The position numbers were made by a program, and so were the translations under genes. The notes below the pieces were generated by a model. That model did not search any database and was not told the DNA's origin. It worked only from the letters and a program-made list of their open reading frames with translations. Below are positions 17,653 through 27,200 of a stretch of 64,000 nt of DNA, piece after piece; position 1 is the stretch's first letter, and each line of letters opens with the position of its first letter. Origin of the DNA: Izhakiella capsodis (GTDB lineage Bacteria; Pseudomonadota; Gammaproteobacteria; Enterobacterales; Enterobacteriaceae); assembly GCF_900115045.1 (NCBI RefSeq), contig NZ_FOVC01000004.1, positions 62,001-126,000 on the forward strand, read 5' to 3'.

Positions 17653-18828
17653 TTAATGCAAACCTAAAACGTTAAGCATGGTAGTCAGTTTGACGCCGGT
17701 CTCCCGCCACTCGGACTCCGGAGAAGAGGCCGGCACGATGCCGGCACCGGCAAATAAACGCACCTGATTTTTACGCAGACGGGCGCAGCGAATAGTCACC
17801 ACCCACTCACCGTTACCCCGATCGTCACACCAACCGACGATACCGCCAAACAGCTGCCTGTCGAAAGGCTCAAGTTCATCAATCAGCCGCTTCGCTGTCT
17901 GATGTGGAAAGCCGCTTAGCGCGGGGGTGGGATGCAAGCGGCAGGCCAGCGCCAGCGCGTTCTGCCCGCTACGGGCGCGTCCATCAATCTGGGTTGCCAG
18001 ATGCCAGAGTGTCGGCGTAGTCATCAGGTGCGGAGAATCGGGAACATTGAGCTGTTCACTACAGGGCGTGAGCACCTGCCGCATGGCCTCGATGACCAGT
18101 TGATGTTCATGGCGATCTTTTTCCGATGCCATCAGCTGCTCACCGGCCAGGCTGTCCAGCCGGTGATTGGTCTGACGCCGTGCAGAGCCAGCCAGCGGCA
18201 GCGAACTGAAGTGGTCACCTTCTTTACGCAGTAATAGCTCCGGGCTGGCGCCCAGTAACACGCCACCATCCGGCAACGGAACGTGAAAATTAAAGCTCGT
18301 CGGATTTTGTGCGATCAGCTGTGTCAGTAGCTGGCGACTATCGGGAGTTTTATCGGTCGTGATATCAATTAACCTTGATAGCACGATCTTATCTACCTCT
18401 GGCGTGGCAGTCAGACCGGCTGCGCTGGCGACCATCGCCTCAAACTGCGGTTGCGCTGGGATGTCTTTACGCTCGATAGTATTCATCGCGTCAGGCGCGG
18501 GTGCCTGCGCTGCAGCCTGCTGTTCCTCGCTGCGTGAGAAAAGTTCACAACGTTGAGGAATGAACAGCGCCGAGGGCTGATGGGTATCGAAAGGAATGGC
18601 ACCAACAATAACCGGACTGGCGATACCGGCGGCTCTGGCCTGGACAAATGCGTCAGCCATCTGCCGCTGAAATGTACCGTTCACATTGTCGCCATCGGCA
18701 GCCGGCGAAGAAAAGCGCCGGAAGCAGCCGGAAGCAGTAAAACAACGATGGGGCGACATAAAGAAAAAGCTATCGGGCATCAGCGTCGCGGCGATCCCCT
18801 TATTGGTGTCTGAACTGGACGTATCCAT
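17653..18828 (-). CDS. entC: Isochorismate synthase EntC
   Basis: A 391-residue chorismate-utilising enzyme that turns chorismate into isochorismate, the first committed step of enterobactin synthesis. C-terminal family motifs are HPTPALSGFP, EPFDRQLFGGIVGW and LFAGAGIVPASSPESEW. ATG 18828 is preceded by GGGAGGGGGAAATT, so I use it rather than the frame opening 21 bases upstream. The gene is divergent from fepB over a Fur-box-like site. Confidence 0.96.
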   Translation of the reverse strand: MDTSSSDTNKGIAATLMPDSFFFMSPHRCFTASGCFRRFSSPAADGDNVNGTFQRQMADAFVQARAAGIASPVIVGAIPFDTHQPSALFIPQRCELFSRSEEQQAAAQAPAPDAMNTIERKDIPAQPQFEAMVASAAGLTATPEVDKIVLSRLIDITTDKTPDSRQLLTQLIAQNPTSFNFHVPLPDGGVLLGASPELLLRKEGDHFSSLPLAGSARRQTNHRLDSLAGEQLMASEKDRHEHQLVIEAMRQVLTPCSEQLNVPDSPHLMTTPTLWHLATQIDGRARSGQNALALACRLHPTPALSGFPHQTAKRLIDELEPFDRQLFGGIVGWCDDRGNGEWVVTIRCARLRKNQVRLFAGAGIVPASSPESEWRETGVKLTTMLNVLGLH

Positions 18829-18851
18829 AATTTCCCCCTCCCCGCACAAAC

Positions 18852-18885
18852 GATAACAGTATCAATAATAGTTATCATTTCTATT
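18852..18885. promoter_or_regulatory. Fur box, entC-fepB divergent promoter
   Basis: Overlapping GATAAC, AATAAT and TTATCATTT hexamer-like units (GATAACAGTATCAATAATAG, then TTATCATTTC) fit the repeated GATAAT units of Fur sites. The position between divergent iron genes agrees with iron-repressed expression. Confidence 0.8.
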
Positions 18886-19017
18886 TTGGTTTGGTAACCT
18901 AAATTCAAACGCCCTGCATGTCAACCTTCTGACCCTATACAGCCTGAGCGAAGCTTGCGTCTCCAGCAGCGGCTAAGTGAAATGTGATAATTTTTTTACA
19001 ACTAAGGATGCTAACCG

Positions 19018-19986
19018 GTGAACCTATCTTCTCTGTGGCGCAACGTCTGTCTGACAGCCACGCTGCTGGTGTTTTTAACGAATATCGCTTTGGCTGCTGA
19101 CTGGCCACGGCAAATCACCGACAGTCGCGGCACCCATACGCTGGAACACCCACCGCTGCGCATCGTCTCGACCAGCGTGACCCTGACCGGATCGCTGCTG
19201 GCTATTGATGCACCGGTGATAGCCAGCGGCGCCACTACGCCTGATAATCGCGTTGCCGACGACCAGGGATTTCTGCGCCAGTGGGGCAGCATCGCAAAAG
19301 CACGTAAGCTGATCCGCTTGTATATCGGTGAGCCCAGCGCGGAAGCGATCGCCGCACAGATGCCTGACCTGATCCTGGTCAGCGCCACCGGCGGCGACTC
19401 AGCCCTCCCGCTTTATGATCAGCTGTCGCAGATTGCGCCAACCCTCATAGTCGACTACGGTGACGAAAGCTGGCAGACGCTGCTAACCCGGCTTGGCGCA
19501 ATCACCGGCCATGAAAAACAGGCCGCCGCCCGCATTGCCCGCTTCAGCCAACGATTAGCTCAGGTAAAACAGCATATTAAGCTACCGCCTCAGCCTGTCA
19601 GCGCTCTGGTATATACCGCGGCGGCGCACAGCGCCAACCTATGGACGCCGGAGTCAGCCCAGGGAAAACTGTTGCAGCAGCTGGGGATGACCCTTGCCAC
19701 ACTGCCGGCGGGTTTGCATGGCGGTCAGAGTCAGGGAAAACGTAACGATATTATCCAGCTTGGCGGTGAGAATCTGGCGGCGGGACTGAACGGCCAGTCG
19801 CTGTTCCTGTTTGCCGGCGACAACAAAGATGTCGACGCGATATACGCTAATCCGCTGCTGGCTCATTTACCCGCTTTGGCGCATCACCATGTCTATGCCC
19901 TGGGCAGTGAAACCTTCCGCCTCGATTACTACAGCGCCATGCTGATACTTGACCGCCTCAGCGTACTGTTCGCGGCCAACAGCTAA
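19018..19986 (+). CDS. fepB: Ferric enterobactin periplasmic binding protein FepB
   Basis: A 322-residue class III (cluster A-II) substrate-binding protein with a signal peptide cleaved after ALA (about residue 26). Family features are DSRGTHTLEHPPLRIVSTSVTLTG, the QWGSI segment, and the C-terminal DYYSAMLILDRL helix. It carries ferric enterobactin from FepA to FepDGC. The start is GTG with AAGGATG upstream. It is divergent from entC and convergent with entS. Confidence 0.95.
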   Translation: MNLSSLWRNVCLTATLLVFLTNIALAADWPRQITDSRGTHTLEHPPLRIVSTSVTLTGSLLAIDAPVIASGATTPDNRVADDQGFLRQWGSIAKARKLIRLYIGEPSAEAIAAQMPDLILVSATGGDSALPLYDQLSQIAPTLIVDYGDESWQTLLTRLGAITGHEKQAAARIARFSQRLAQVKQHIKLPPQPVSALVYTAAAHSANLWTPESAQGKLLQQLGMTLATLPAGLHGGQSQGKRNDIIQLGGENLAAGLNGQSLFLFAGDNKDVDAIYANPLLAHLPALAHHHVYALGSETFRLDYYSAMLILDRLSVLFAANS

Positions 19987-20029
19987 ATTAACGTCTGAGG
20001 GCTAAGCGTACCGGACACCTGGGCGCCAA

Positions 20030-21268
20030 TCAGGAGGCCGCCCCCATTGGCTGTCGAAGGCGCCGCAGCTCACGCAGTAAAAGCAGTAAAATGACGCCGC
20101 ACAGCACCAGCACCCAGCCACTGACGCTCGCTGAACCGGCTGGCGTCATGACGGCACCCAGCCCGCCGATTAACGCGGCACCGAGGGCATCCCCGGTGAC
20201 GTTTTGCGCCGTCCACAGGCCGTTAATCCGTCCCAGCATCGCCTCCGGCGTCTGGGTCTGGATCAGCGTATATTGCAGCAGTGCGCTGATAGCGCTCAGC
20301 CAGCCAAAGGCCGCCAGAAACAACGCCCCCAATTCCCAGAACGGCATCAGGCTGAACAGTGCAATCGCCATAAATGCACCGAGGGTGGTTAACAGCATTA
20401 GCTGACCGGGGCGTGGCGTCTGTGCCAGCTGCCCACTGGTCAGCGCCCCCAGCGCCGCACCCAACGGAATGGCCGCGTACAGAAGGCCAATTGATGCCGC
20501 GGACATCTTCCAGTGGCCAGCCAGTGCCGGGTAAAGAACGCGCACCGCACTGGCCATGGTTAGTAGTGCCCCCACCAGGGCAATACCACCGATGAGCGGG
20601 CTGTTAAACAAAAAGCTCACCCCCTCACGCAGCGAAGTCAGTGGATGGGTACGCGGCTGAGGCGGTGGCGGGAGCGCGGGTAAACGCAGCAAGGTCACTG
20701 TGGTAATAAAAGTCCCTGCGGCCGCCAGCGCATAGTTCCAGTCTGGCCCGCACGCTGCCAGCAGCAGGCCACCCATCATCGGCGAAATCACCGACCCTAA
20801 ACGCACGGTCAGCATGGTGATCGCCCCGGCCTGCATCAGATTATCCCGTCCCACCAACGCTGGCGTAGCCGCCAGCAGCGCCGTGACACCGATAGAAGCG
20901 AAAAAACCATCCCAGATCCCGAGTAAATAAATGGCGATCAGGGAGGGCTGAGGTAGCTGGGCGTTGATCCACAGGCCGATAAAGCCAAGACCACAGGTCG
21001 TCCGTGCCAGAAGAATCAGCTTTTTACGCTCATAGCGGTCGGCCAGCACACCACCGGTCATCATGCCAATAAACATCGAGCACCCCGTCAGGGTAACCGC
21101 CAGACCGACCAGCCAGGTAGAGTGCGTCATCATCTGTAGCTGAACCGGTACCGCCACCCCCAACAATCCCAGCGATAAAATGGAGATGAAACGCGCCAGA
21201 AACACCGCGCGAAAAGCAGGATTGTCTTTCAGAAGGCTCATATTCAGCAGTCTGGATTGTCGATTCAT
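20030..21268 (-). CDS. entS: Enterobactin exporter EntS (MFS)
   Basis: A 412-residue major facilitator with about 12 membrane helices. The loop 2-3 motif GGVLADRYERKK is typical, and long blocks match E. coli EntS (for example FRAVFLARFISI and GRINGLWTAQNVTGDA). It exports enterobactin across the inner membrane. I start at ATG 21268 (MNRQSRLLN), which matches the E. coli N-terminus; the longer frame adds 18 residues that do not. It is divergent from fepD across a Fur site. Confidence 0.96.
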   Translation of the reverse strand: MNRQSRLLNMSLLKDNPAFRAVFLARFISILSLGLLGVAVPVQLQMMTHSTWLVGLAVTLTGCSMFIGMMTGGVLADRYERKKLILLARTTCGLGFIGLWINAQLPQPSLIAIYLLGIWDGFFASIGVTALLAATPALVGRDNLMQAGAITMLTVRLGSVISPMMGGLLLAACGPDWNYALAAAGTFITTVTLLRLPALPPPPQPRTHPLTSLREGVSFLFNSPLIGGIALVGALLTMASAVRVLYPALAGHWKMSAASIGLLYAAIPLGAALGALTSGQLAQTPRPGQLMLLTTLGAFMAIALFSLMPFWELGALFLAAFGWLSAISALLQYTLIQTQTPEAMLGRINGLWTAQNVTGDALGAALIGGLGAVMTPAGSASVSGWVLVLCGVILLLLLRELRRLRQPMGAAS

Positions 21269-21336
21269 GCAGCACGCCCTGATACTTTTTTCATATTGTT
21301 TCACCAGCGCGCATGCTAACATAACCGAATAAGATA

Positions 21337-21361
21337 GATAACGATAACTATTCTCGTTATC
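21337..21361. promoter_or_regulatory. Fur box, entS-fepD divergent promoter
   Basis: GATAACGATAACTATTC followed by TCGTTATC gives three GATAAT-like units with an inverted partner, 19 bases before the fepD ATG. This supports shared Fur repression of entS and fepDGC. Confidence 0.82.
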
Positions 21362-21379
21362 AAGAACACGGAAGCTGAT

Positions 21380-22387
21380 ATGCTGTTTTCCCCGACCGTG
21401 ATGCGCATGATTAACGTATCCGCGTTGCTGATATTATTGCTGCTTGCCGCCTTATCGAGCCTGGCGATCGGCGCAAAGCCTTTACCCTTATCCGTCGTGA
21501 CTCACGCTCTGCTCTACACCTGCCAGAGCCAGGATTGCATTATCGTGCTGGATGCCAGATTGCCACGCACCCTGGCTGGCCTGCTGGCGGGCGGAGCGCT
21601 GGGACTTTCCGGCGCATTGATGCAAACCCTGACCCGTAATCCACTGGCCGATCCCGGTATTCTGGGCGTCAACGCCGGCGCCAGCTTTGCCATTGTGCTA
21701 AGCGCCGCACTACTGGGCCTGTCTTCACCTCAGGCGCTGCTGCTGGTGGCATTTGGCGGCGCGCTGGCCGCTTCCCTGCTGGTGGCCTTTACCGGTAGTC
21801 AGGGCGGGGGGCAACTCAGCCCGGTACGCCTGACCCTGGCGGGTGTCGCTTTTGGCGCGGTGCTTGAAGGGCTCTCCAGTGGGATCGCCCTGCTCAACCC
21901 TGACGTTTACGATCAGCTGCGCTTCTGGCAGGCCGGCTCATTAGATATCCGCACCCTGCAGACGCTGAAAATTGTTTTTATTCCTGTGCTGATTGCCGCC
22001 GCGCTGGCCCTGGCCCTGAGTCGCTCACTGAACAGCCTTAGCCTCGGTAATGACGCCGCCACCGCGCTTGGCAGTCGCGTGGTGCGTACACAGCTGGTCG
22101 GCCTGCTGGTGATTAGCGTGCTTTGCGGCAGCGCCACCGCGCTGGTCGGCCCCATCGCATTCATTGGCCTCATCATGCCCCATATCGCCCGCTGGCTGGT
22201 GGGGGCCGATCACCGCTGGTCGCTGCCGGTCACTCTGCTTGCCACGCCGGTTCTGCTCCTGTTTGCCGATATCATTGGTCGCCTGATAGTCCCCGGCGAA
22301 CTGCGTGTTTCGATCGTCAGCGCCTTTATCGGCGCACCGGTGCTCATCTGGCTGGTACGACGCCAGACCGGGAGGAGGAGAAGATGA
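21380..22387 (+). CDS. fepD: Ferric enterobactin permease FepD
   Basis: A 335-residue FecCD-family inner membrane permease with about nine to ten helices. It shows the family signatures LPRTLAGLLAGGALGLSGALMQ and NPLADPGILGVNAGAS, and the cytoplasmic coupling loop around GPIAFIGLIMPHIARWLVG. It pairs with FepG to form the membrane channel. It is the first gene of fepDGC, overlapping fepG by four bases. Confidence 0.96.
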   Translation: MLFSPTVMRMINVSALLILLLLAALSSLAIGAKPLPLSVVTHALLYTCQSQDCIIVLDARLPRTLAGLLAGGALGLSGALMQTLTRNPLADPGILGVNAGASFAIVLSAALLGLSSPQALLLVAFGGALAASLLVAFTGSQGGGQLSPVRLTLAGVAFGAVLEGLSSGIALLNPDVYDQLRFWQAGSLDIRTLQTLKIVFIPVLIAAALALALSRSLNSLSLGNDAATALGSRVVRTQLVGLLVISVLCGSATALVGPIAFIGLIMPHIARWLVGADHRWSLPVTLLATPVLLLFADIIGRLIVPGELRVSIVSAFIGAPVLIWLVRRQTGRRRR

Positions 22388-23376
22388 TCGTTTCGTCGCA
22401 TCGCTTAATGATCAGCGGGCTCCTGTTATTGAGCGCCAATCTACTACTCAGCTTATGGTGCTTGCGTAGCGGCAGCCTGACGCTGGAACTTCATCAAGTG
22501 TGTGATGCACTGCTGGGTAAAGGCCCGCGCGCGCTCAGACTGGTGGTCACTGAGTGGCGTCTGCCGCGCGTGCTGATGGCGATGCTCATCGGCGCGGCGC
22601 TGGGCGTCAGTGGCGCTATTTTTCAGTCACTGATGCGCAACCCGCTCGGCAGCCCTGACGTTATGGGTTTTAACACCGGTGCCTGGAGCGGCGTACTGGT
22701 GGCAATGGTGATGTTTGGTCAGAACCTGACAACCATCACCCTGGCGGCGATGGCGGGTGGCATACTCACCTCGCTACTGGTCTGGTTGCTGGCATGGCGC
22801 AACGGCATTGAAACCTTCCGTCTGATTATTATCGGCATCGGCGTGCGCGCCATGCTGATTGCTTTCAATACCTGGCTGCTGCTGCGCGCCACGCTGGAAA
22901 CCGCACTTTCAGCCGGACTGTGGAATGCCGGTTCCCTCAACGGCCTGACCTGGTCGAAAATCTGGCCCTCAGCGCCGATAATGGCGCTGATGTTACTGTT
23001 CGCGGCGTTGCTGGCACGCCGTATGCGGATGCTGGCAATGGGCGATGACAGCGCCTGCGCACTTGGCGTACCCGTCGAGCGTTCACGGCTGTTACTGCTA
23101 CTGGTCGCGGTGACGCTGACGGCCGCCGCCACCGCGCTGGCCGGTCCGATATCATTTATTGCGCTGGTCGCACCGCATATCGCCAGACGCATCAGCGGTA
23201 GCACACGCTGGTTGCTCTTGCAGTCGGCGCTGTGCGGTGCCCTGCTGCTGCTGTTGGCCGATTTTTGTGCCCAGCGGTTATTCCTCCCCTACCAGTTACC
23301 CGTCGGCGTCATGACAGTCAGCCTCGGCGGCATGTATCTCATTACGCTGTTAATTCAGGAGTCGCGTAAACGATGA
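22384..23376 (+). CDS. fepG: Ferric enterobactin permease FepG
   Basis: A 330-residue FecCD-family permease, partner of FepD. It shows LPRVLMAMLIGAALGVSGAIFQ, NPLGSPDVMGFNTGA and the coupling loop GPISFIALVAPHIARRI. I place the start at the ATG of the ATGA overlap with fepD (22384), after GGGAGGAGGAGA; the longer open frame inside fepD is a shadow. The stop overlaps fepC by four bases. Confidence 0.96.
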   Translation: MIVSSHRLMISGLLLLSANLLLSLWCLRSGSLTLELHQVCDALLGKGPRALRLVVTEWRLPRVLMAMLIGAALGVSGAIFQSLMRNPLGSPDVMGFNTGAWSGVLVAMVMFGQNLTTITLAAMAGGILTSLLVWLLAWRNGIETFRLIIIGIGVRAMLIAFNTWLLLRATLETALSAGLWNAGSLNGLTWSKIWPSAPIMALMLLFAALLARRMRMLAMGDDSACALGVPVERSRLLLLLVAVTLTAAATALAGPISFIALVAPHIARRISGSTRWLLLQSALCGALLLLLADFCAQRLFLPYQLPVGVMTVSLGGMYLITLLIQESRKR

Positions 23377-24182
23377 GCGAAACCGAGGCGCGCCTGCGCG
23401 GTGAGCAGCTAACGCTGGCCTTTGGCAAAAAACGCATTGCGGAAAATCTGACGGTGACCATCCCCGACGGGCAGTTTACCGCAATTATCGGTCCCAACGG
23501 CTGTGGCAAATCAACGCTGCTACGCACGCTGAGCCGTCTGATGACGCCACAGCAGGGGCAAATTTATCTTGATGGCGAATTGATCCAGCGCTACGCCAGC
23601 AAAGAGGTGGCTCGGCGTATTGGCCTGCTGACACAAAATGCGGCCACGCCGGAAGATATCAGCGTACGTGAGCTGGTTGCGCGTGGGCGATACCCGCACC
23701 AGCCGCTGTTTACCCGCTGGCGTGAAGAGGATGAGCAGGCGGTCGTGCAGGCGATGCAGGCCACCGCAATCACCGGACTGGCAGAACAGAGCGTGGATAC
23801 GCTGTCAGGCGGCCAGCGTCAGCGCGCATGGATCGCAATGGTGCTGGCGCAGCAAACTACCATTATGCTGCTTGACGAACCGACGACCTGGCTTGATATC
23901 AGCCATCAGATCGAGCTGCTGGAACTGCTCAGCGACCTGAACCGCGAGCGCGGTTATACTCTGGCGGCGGTACTGCACGACCTTAATCATGCCTGCCGCT
24001 ATGCCACCCATCTTATCGCGCTGCGTGACGGACAGATCCTGGCACAGGGCGCCCCCACAGATATTGTCACCGCCGGACTGATCGAGGCCGTTTATGGCCT
24101 GCGCTGTACGATTATCGACGATCCTATCAGTCATACTCCGCTGGTGGTTCCGCTGGGACGCCGTCAGCGTCAAGACGGATAA
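23373..24182 (+). CDS. fepC: Ferric enterobactin ABC ATPase FepC
   Basis: A 269-residue ATPase. It has Walker A GPNGCGKST (residues about 39-47), Q-loop LLTQNA, signature LSGGQRQRAWIAM (about 143-155), Walker B IMLLDEPT and switch His in VLHDLNHA. It powers import through FepDG. It is the last gene of the fepDGC operon and convergent with entF. Confidence 0.97.
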   Translation: MSETEARLRGEQLTLAFGKKRIAENLTVTIPDGQFTAIIGPNGCGKSTLLRTLSRLMTPQQGQIYLDGELIQRYASKEVARRIGLLTQNAATPEDISVRELVARGRYPHQPLFTRWREEDEQAVVQAMQATAITGLAEQSVDTLSGGQRQRAWIAMVLAQQTTIMLLDEPTTWLDISHQIELLELLSDLNRERGYTLAAVLHDLNHACRYATHLIALRDGQILAQGAPTDIVTAGLIEAVYGLRCTIIDDPISHTPLVVPLGRRQRQDG

Positions 24183-24185
24183 CGA

Positions 24186-24214
24186 GTAAGCCGCCGGATC
24201 TACAAGCGGCTTAC
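24186..24214. terminator. Hairpin between convergent fepC and entF
   Basis: GTAAGCCGC and GCGGCTTAC form a perfect nine-pair stem with an 11-base loop, four bases after the fepC stop. No U-tract follows on either strand, so it may act as a bidirectional stabilising or rho-assisted end. Confidence 0.55.
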
Positions 24215-24245
24215 AGCCACGACGGCTTTCACCGCCTTATCGCCG

Positions 24246-27200
24246 CTATACCTGGGCCAGCAGCTGGTTTAGCATCGGTCCAATGTTCTCAAACGCCTGC
24301 GGCGAGATGATATTGACATGGGTGCAATCCTGACGGTAAACCTCTAATTGTGCGACCCACGGTGCCCAAATCCTGGCAGGATCAGTCCCCTCCGGCAAGG
24401 TGCGATCAGCCACAAAGAGCGTTGCTTTACCGGCAAAGTTTACGCTGTGTGCGCTCGTGAGTAGCCGCACCGCATCACTGTAATTACCTTCAATGGCGTG
24501 AAAAAGCGCCGCCGACGTCTGTCCCTGCTGCTGTGCGTCCAGAAAGAGTTTGCGCTCGCGATCAATTTCCGCCAGCACCGCGGGGTCCGGCCCTTTGGCC
24601 TGTTTATCCGTCCAGTTCTGCGACTCCGGTGGCCAGGTATCCAGCAACCCGAGAAACGCCACCGCTTCACCGCGCGCGGTAAGCCGTGCCGCAATGCCCT
24701 GTGCCAGCGTCCCTCCCAGCGAATAGCCTAGCAGATAATAAGGGCCGTGCGGCTGCTGCTCCAGCAGGGTTCGCAGATGATAATCGCACAGCTCATCAAG
24801 GGTAGCCGAGCGCTGCATCGGGCCATCAGGGCGTGGCGACTGAATGCCGGTAATCGACCATCGGGCATCGAGATAGCGCGCCAGCACGCTGAACTGCCAG
24901 GCAAAGCCCGAGGCAGGATGAAAGCAAAACAGCGTCGGCCCGGTACCTTCGCGTAGCGGCAGCAGCGCTTCATACCCCAGCAACCGGGCCTGTTCATCAC
25001 TGAGGGCTGAGTCCAGCAGCGCACTCAGTCTGGCGACCGTTGAAGCGACCATCACCTGACCCGGCGTTACCTGACGCCCCCCTATGCGGCTTAGCTGCGC
25101 CGCCAGCCGCATTGCCAGCAGCGAGTGGCCGCCCAGGGCAAAGAAATCAGCCTCGATGTCATTGACTTCGCAGCCGAGCAGCTCGCTGAACGCCTGAGCC
25201 ACCCGCCGCTCATTATCCGACTGTGGCGCAACACCCCGTCGGTGAGTGGTCAGCGTTGGCAGCGGCAACGCCTTACGATCCAGCTTGCCATTCGCGCTAA
25301 GCGGTAGCGCGTCAAGCTGAAGCAGCACTGCAGGCACCATATGTGGCGGCAGCCGATCGCCCAGCCGCTGACGCAGTTCGTCCAGTGCCAGCGGTCGCCC
25401 TGAATCGGAAACCAGGTAGCCAACCAGCTGGCGTCCATCGCCATCGCCTGCCGCGGCCTGATTAATCACGCAGGCATGTGATACCGCCTGTGCGACATCC
25501 GGCAGGCCGCTCATCACCTGGTCAATTTCTCCAGGCTCAATACGCTGACCGCGTATTTTTAGCTGATCGTCACTGCGTCCAAGATATTCCACCGCACCGT
25601 TCTCCAGCCAGCGCGCCACGTCCCCGGTGCGATACATCCGTTCGCCAGGAGAGAAGGGATCGGCGATAAACCGGCTGGCGCTGAGATCCGGTCGGCCCAG
25701 ATAGCCTTGCGCCAGTTGAACGCCGGTAAGATAGAGATCCCCGGCGACGCCAAACGGCGTCGGGCACATCATGGCATCCAGAATACGCAGGCCGGTATTC
25801 CATATCGGGTAGCCAATTGGCACGCTGCTGCCGCTGACCGCCGCCAGTCCGTCGCCATAGGCCGGATACCCGCTAACGTCCACCGCCGCCTCTGTTGGCC
25901 CGTACAGATTATGTAGCGCCACGCCGGTGAGCTGCTGCCACTGTTGGCACAGCACGGCAGGCAGCGCCTCCCCGCTGCAAAAAACACGCGTCAGTGTTTG
26001 GCAGCAGCGGCTATTCTCCGGTGTCAGCGTAGCCACAAACGCGGCCAGCATCGAGGGAACGAAATGGGTGGTAGTGACACCATAGTGCTGAAAGAAGCGC
26101 TGCATTGCCAGCGGATCGCGATGGGCATCAGGCTCGGCCATCACCAACTGAGCACCCGCAATAAATGGCCACCAGAATTCCCAGACGGATACGTCAAAGC
26201 TGCTGGGCGTTTTTTGCGCCACGACATCCCGCGCTGTCAGCGGATAGCTATCCTGCATCCACAGCAGGCGATTAATAATCGCCGTTTGCCCCACCATCAC
26301 GCCTTTTGGTCGCCCGGTAGAACCGGAGGTAAAAATGATATAGGCGGTGTGCTGCGGTCGTGACAGCCCCAGCGGCAGGCTGTTGCTCACCGGCAGCGGT
26401 TCGCTATAGCAAAGGGTTTCCGGCCCGGCGATATGACGGAAACGGAAGCGCTGATCGGGCGCGGTGATCAACAGCGATGGCTGCGCCTCTTCCAGCATCA
26501 TTTGCAGACGATCGTCAGGATAGCCGGTATCCAGCGGCAGCCAGGCGGCACCCGCTTCGACCACGCCGTGCAATGCCAGGGTTAAAAATACCGAGCGCGG
26601 CAGGGCCACCGCCACGACATCACCGGGCTTCACACCGCGCTGACGCAGCAGGGTAGCCAGGGCAACGACCTGTTGGCGCATTTCACGGTAGCTGAATTGC
26701 CAGTGATGGTCAGTCAGCGCCAGAGCATCGGGGGTTTTTTCCGCCTGTTCCGCGACCAGGGCGCTGAGCGTGGTTTCCGGCAATAGCCGTGCAGTGTCGT
26801 TGATTATTGCCAGCCGCTGATGCTCTTCGGCAGAAAGCAGCCCGACCTCACCACAGCGCAGCTGCGGCTGGTTATCAAACTGAGCGATCATCGCTTCCAG
26901 ACGCGCAATGTGCGACCTCAGCGTCGGTTGATCATAGCGCTGACGGTTAGCCAGCACCTCAATCGTCAGCTCGCCGGACGCCTGCGGAAGCAGCGCCAGC
27001 TCAAGATCGTTAACCGGGCCTGAGGCGAGGGTATGGGTCACGGCGCTGATCCCCTCAAGCCCCAGTTGATTTTCAAACATTTTAATATTGAATACCGGCC
27101 CGAACAGCGCCTGTTCCCCCCCCACTTTACCGCTATCACGCATGATTTGTTCGGCGTCGTAGCGTTGATGACGGCGCATTTTTTTTAGCTGGGCAGCCAG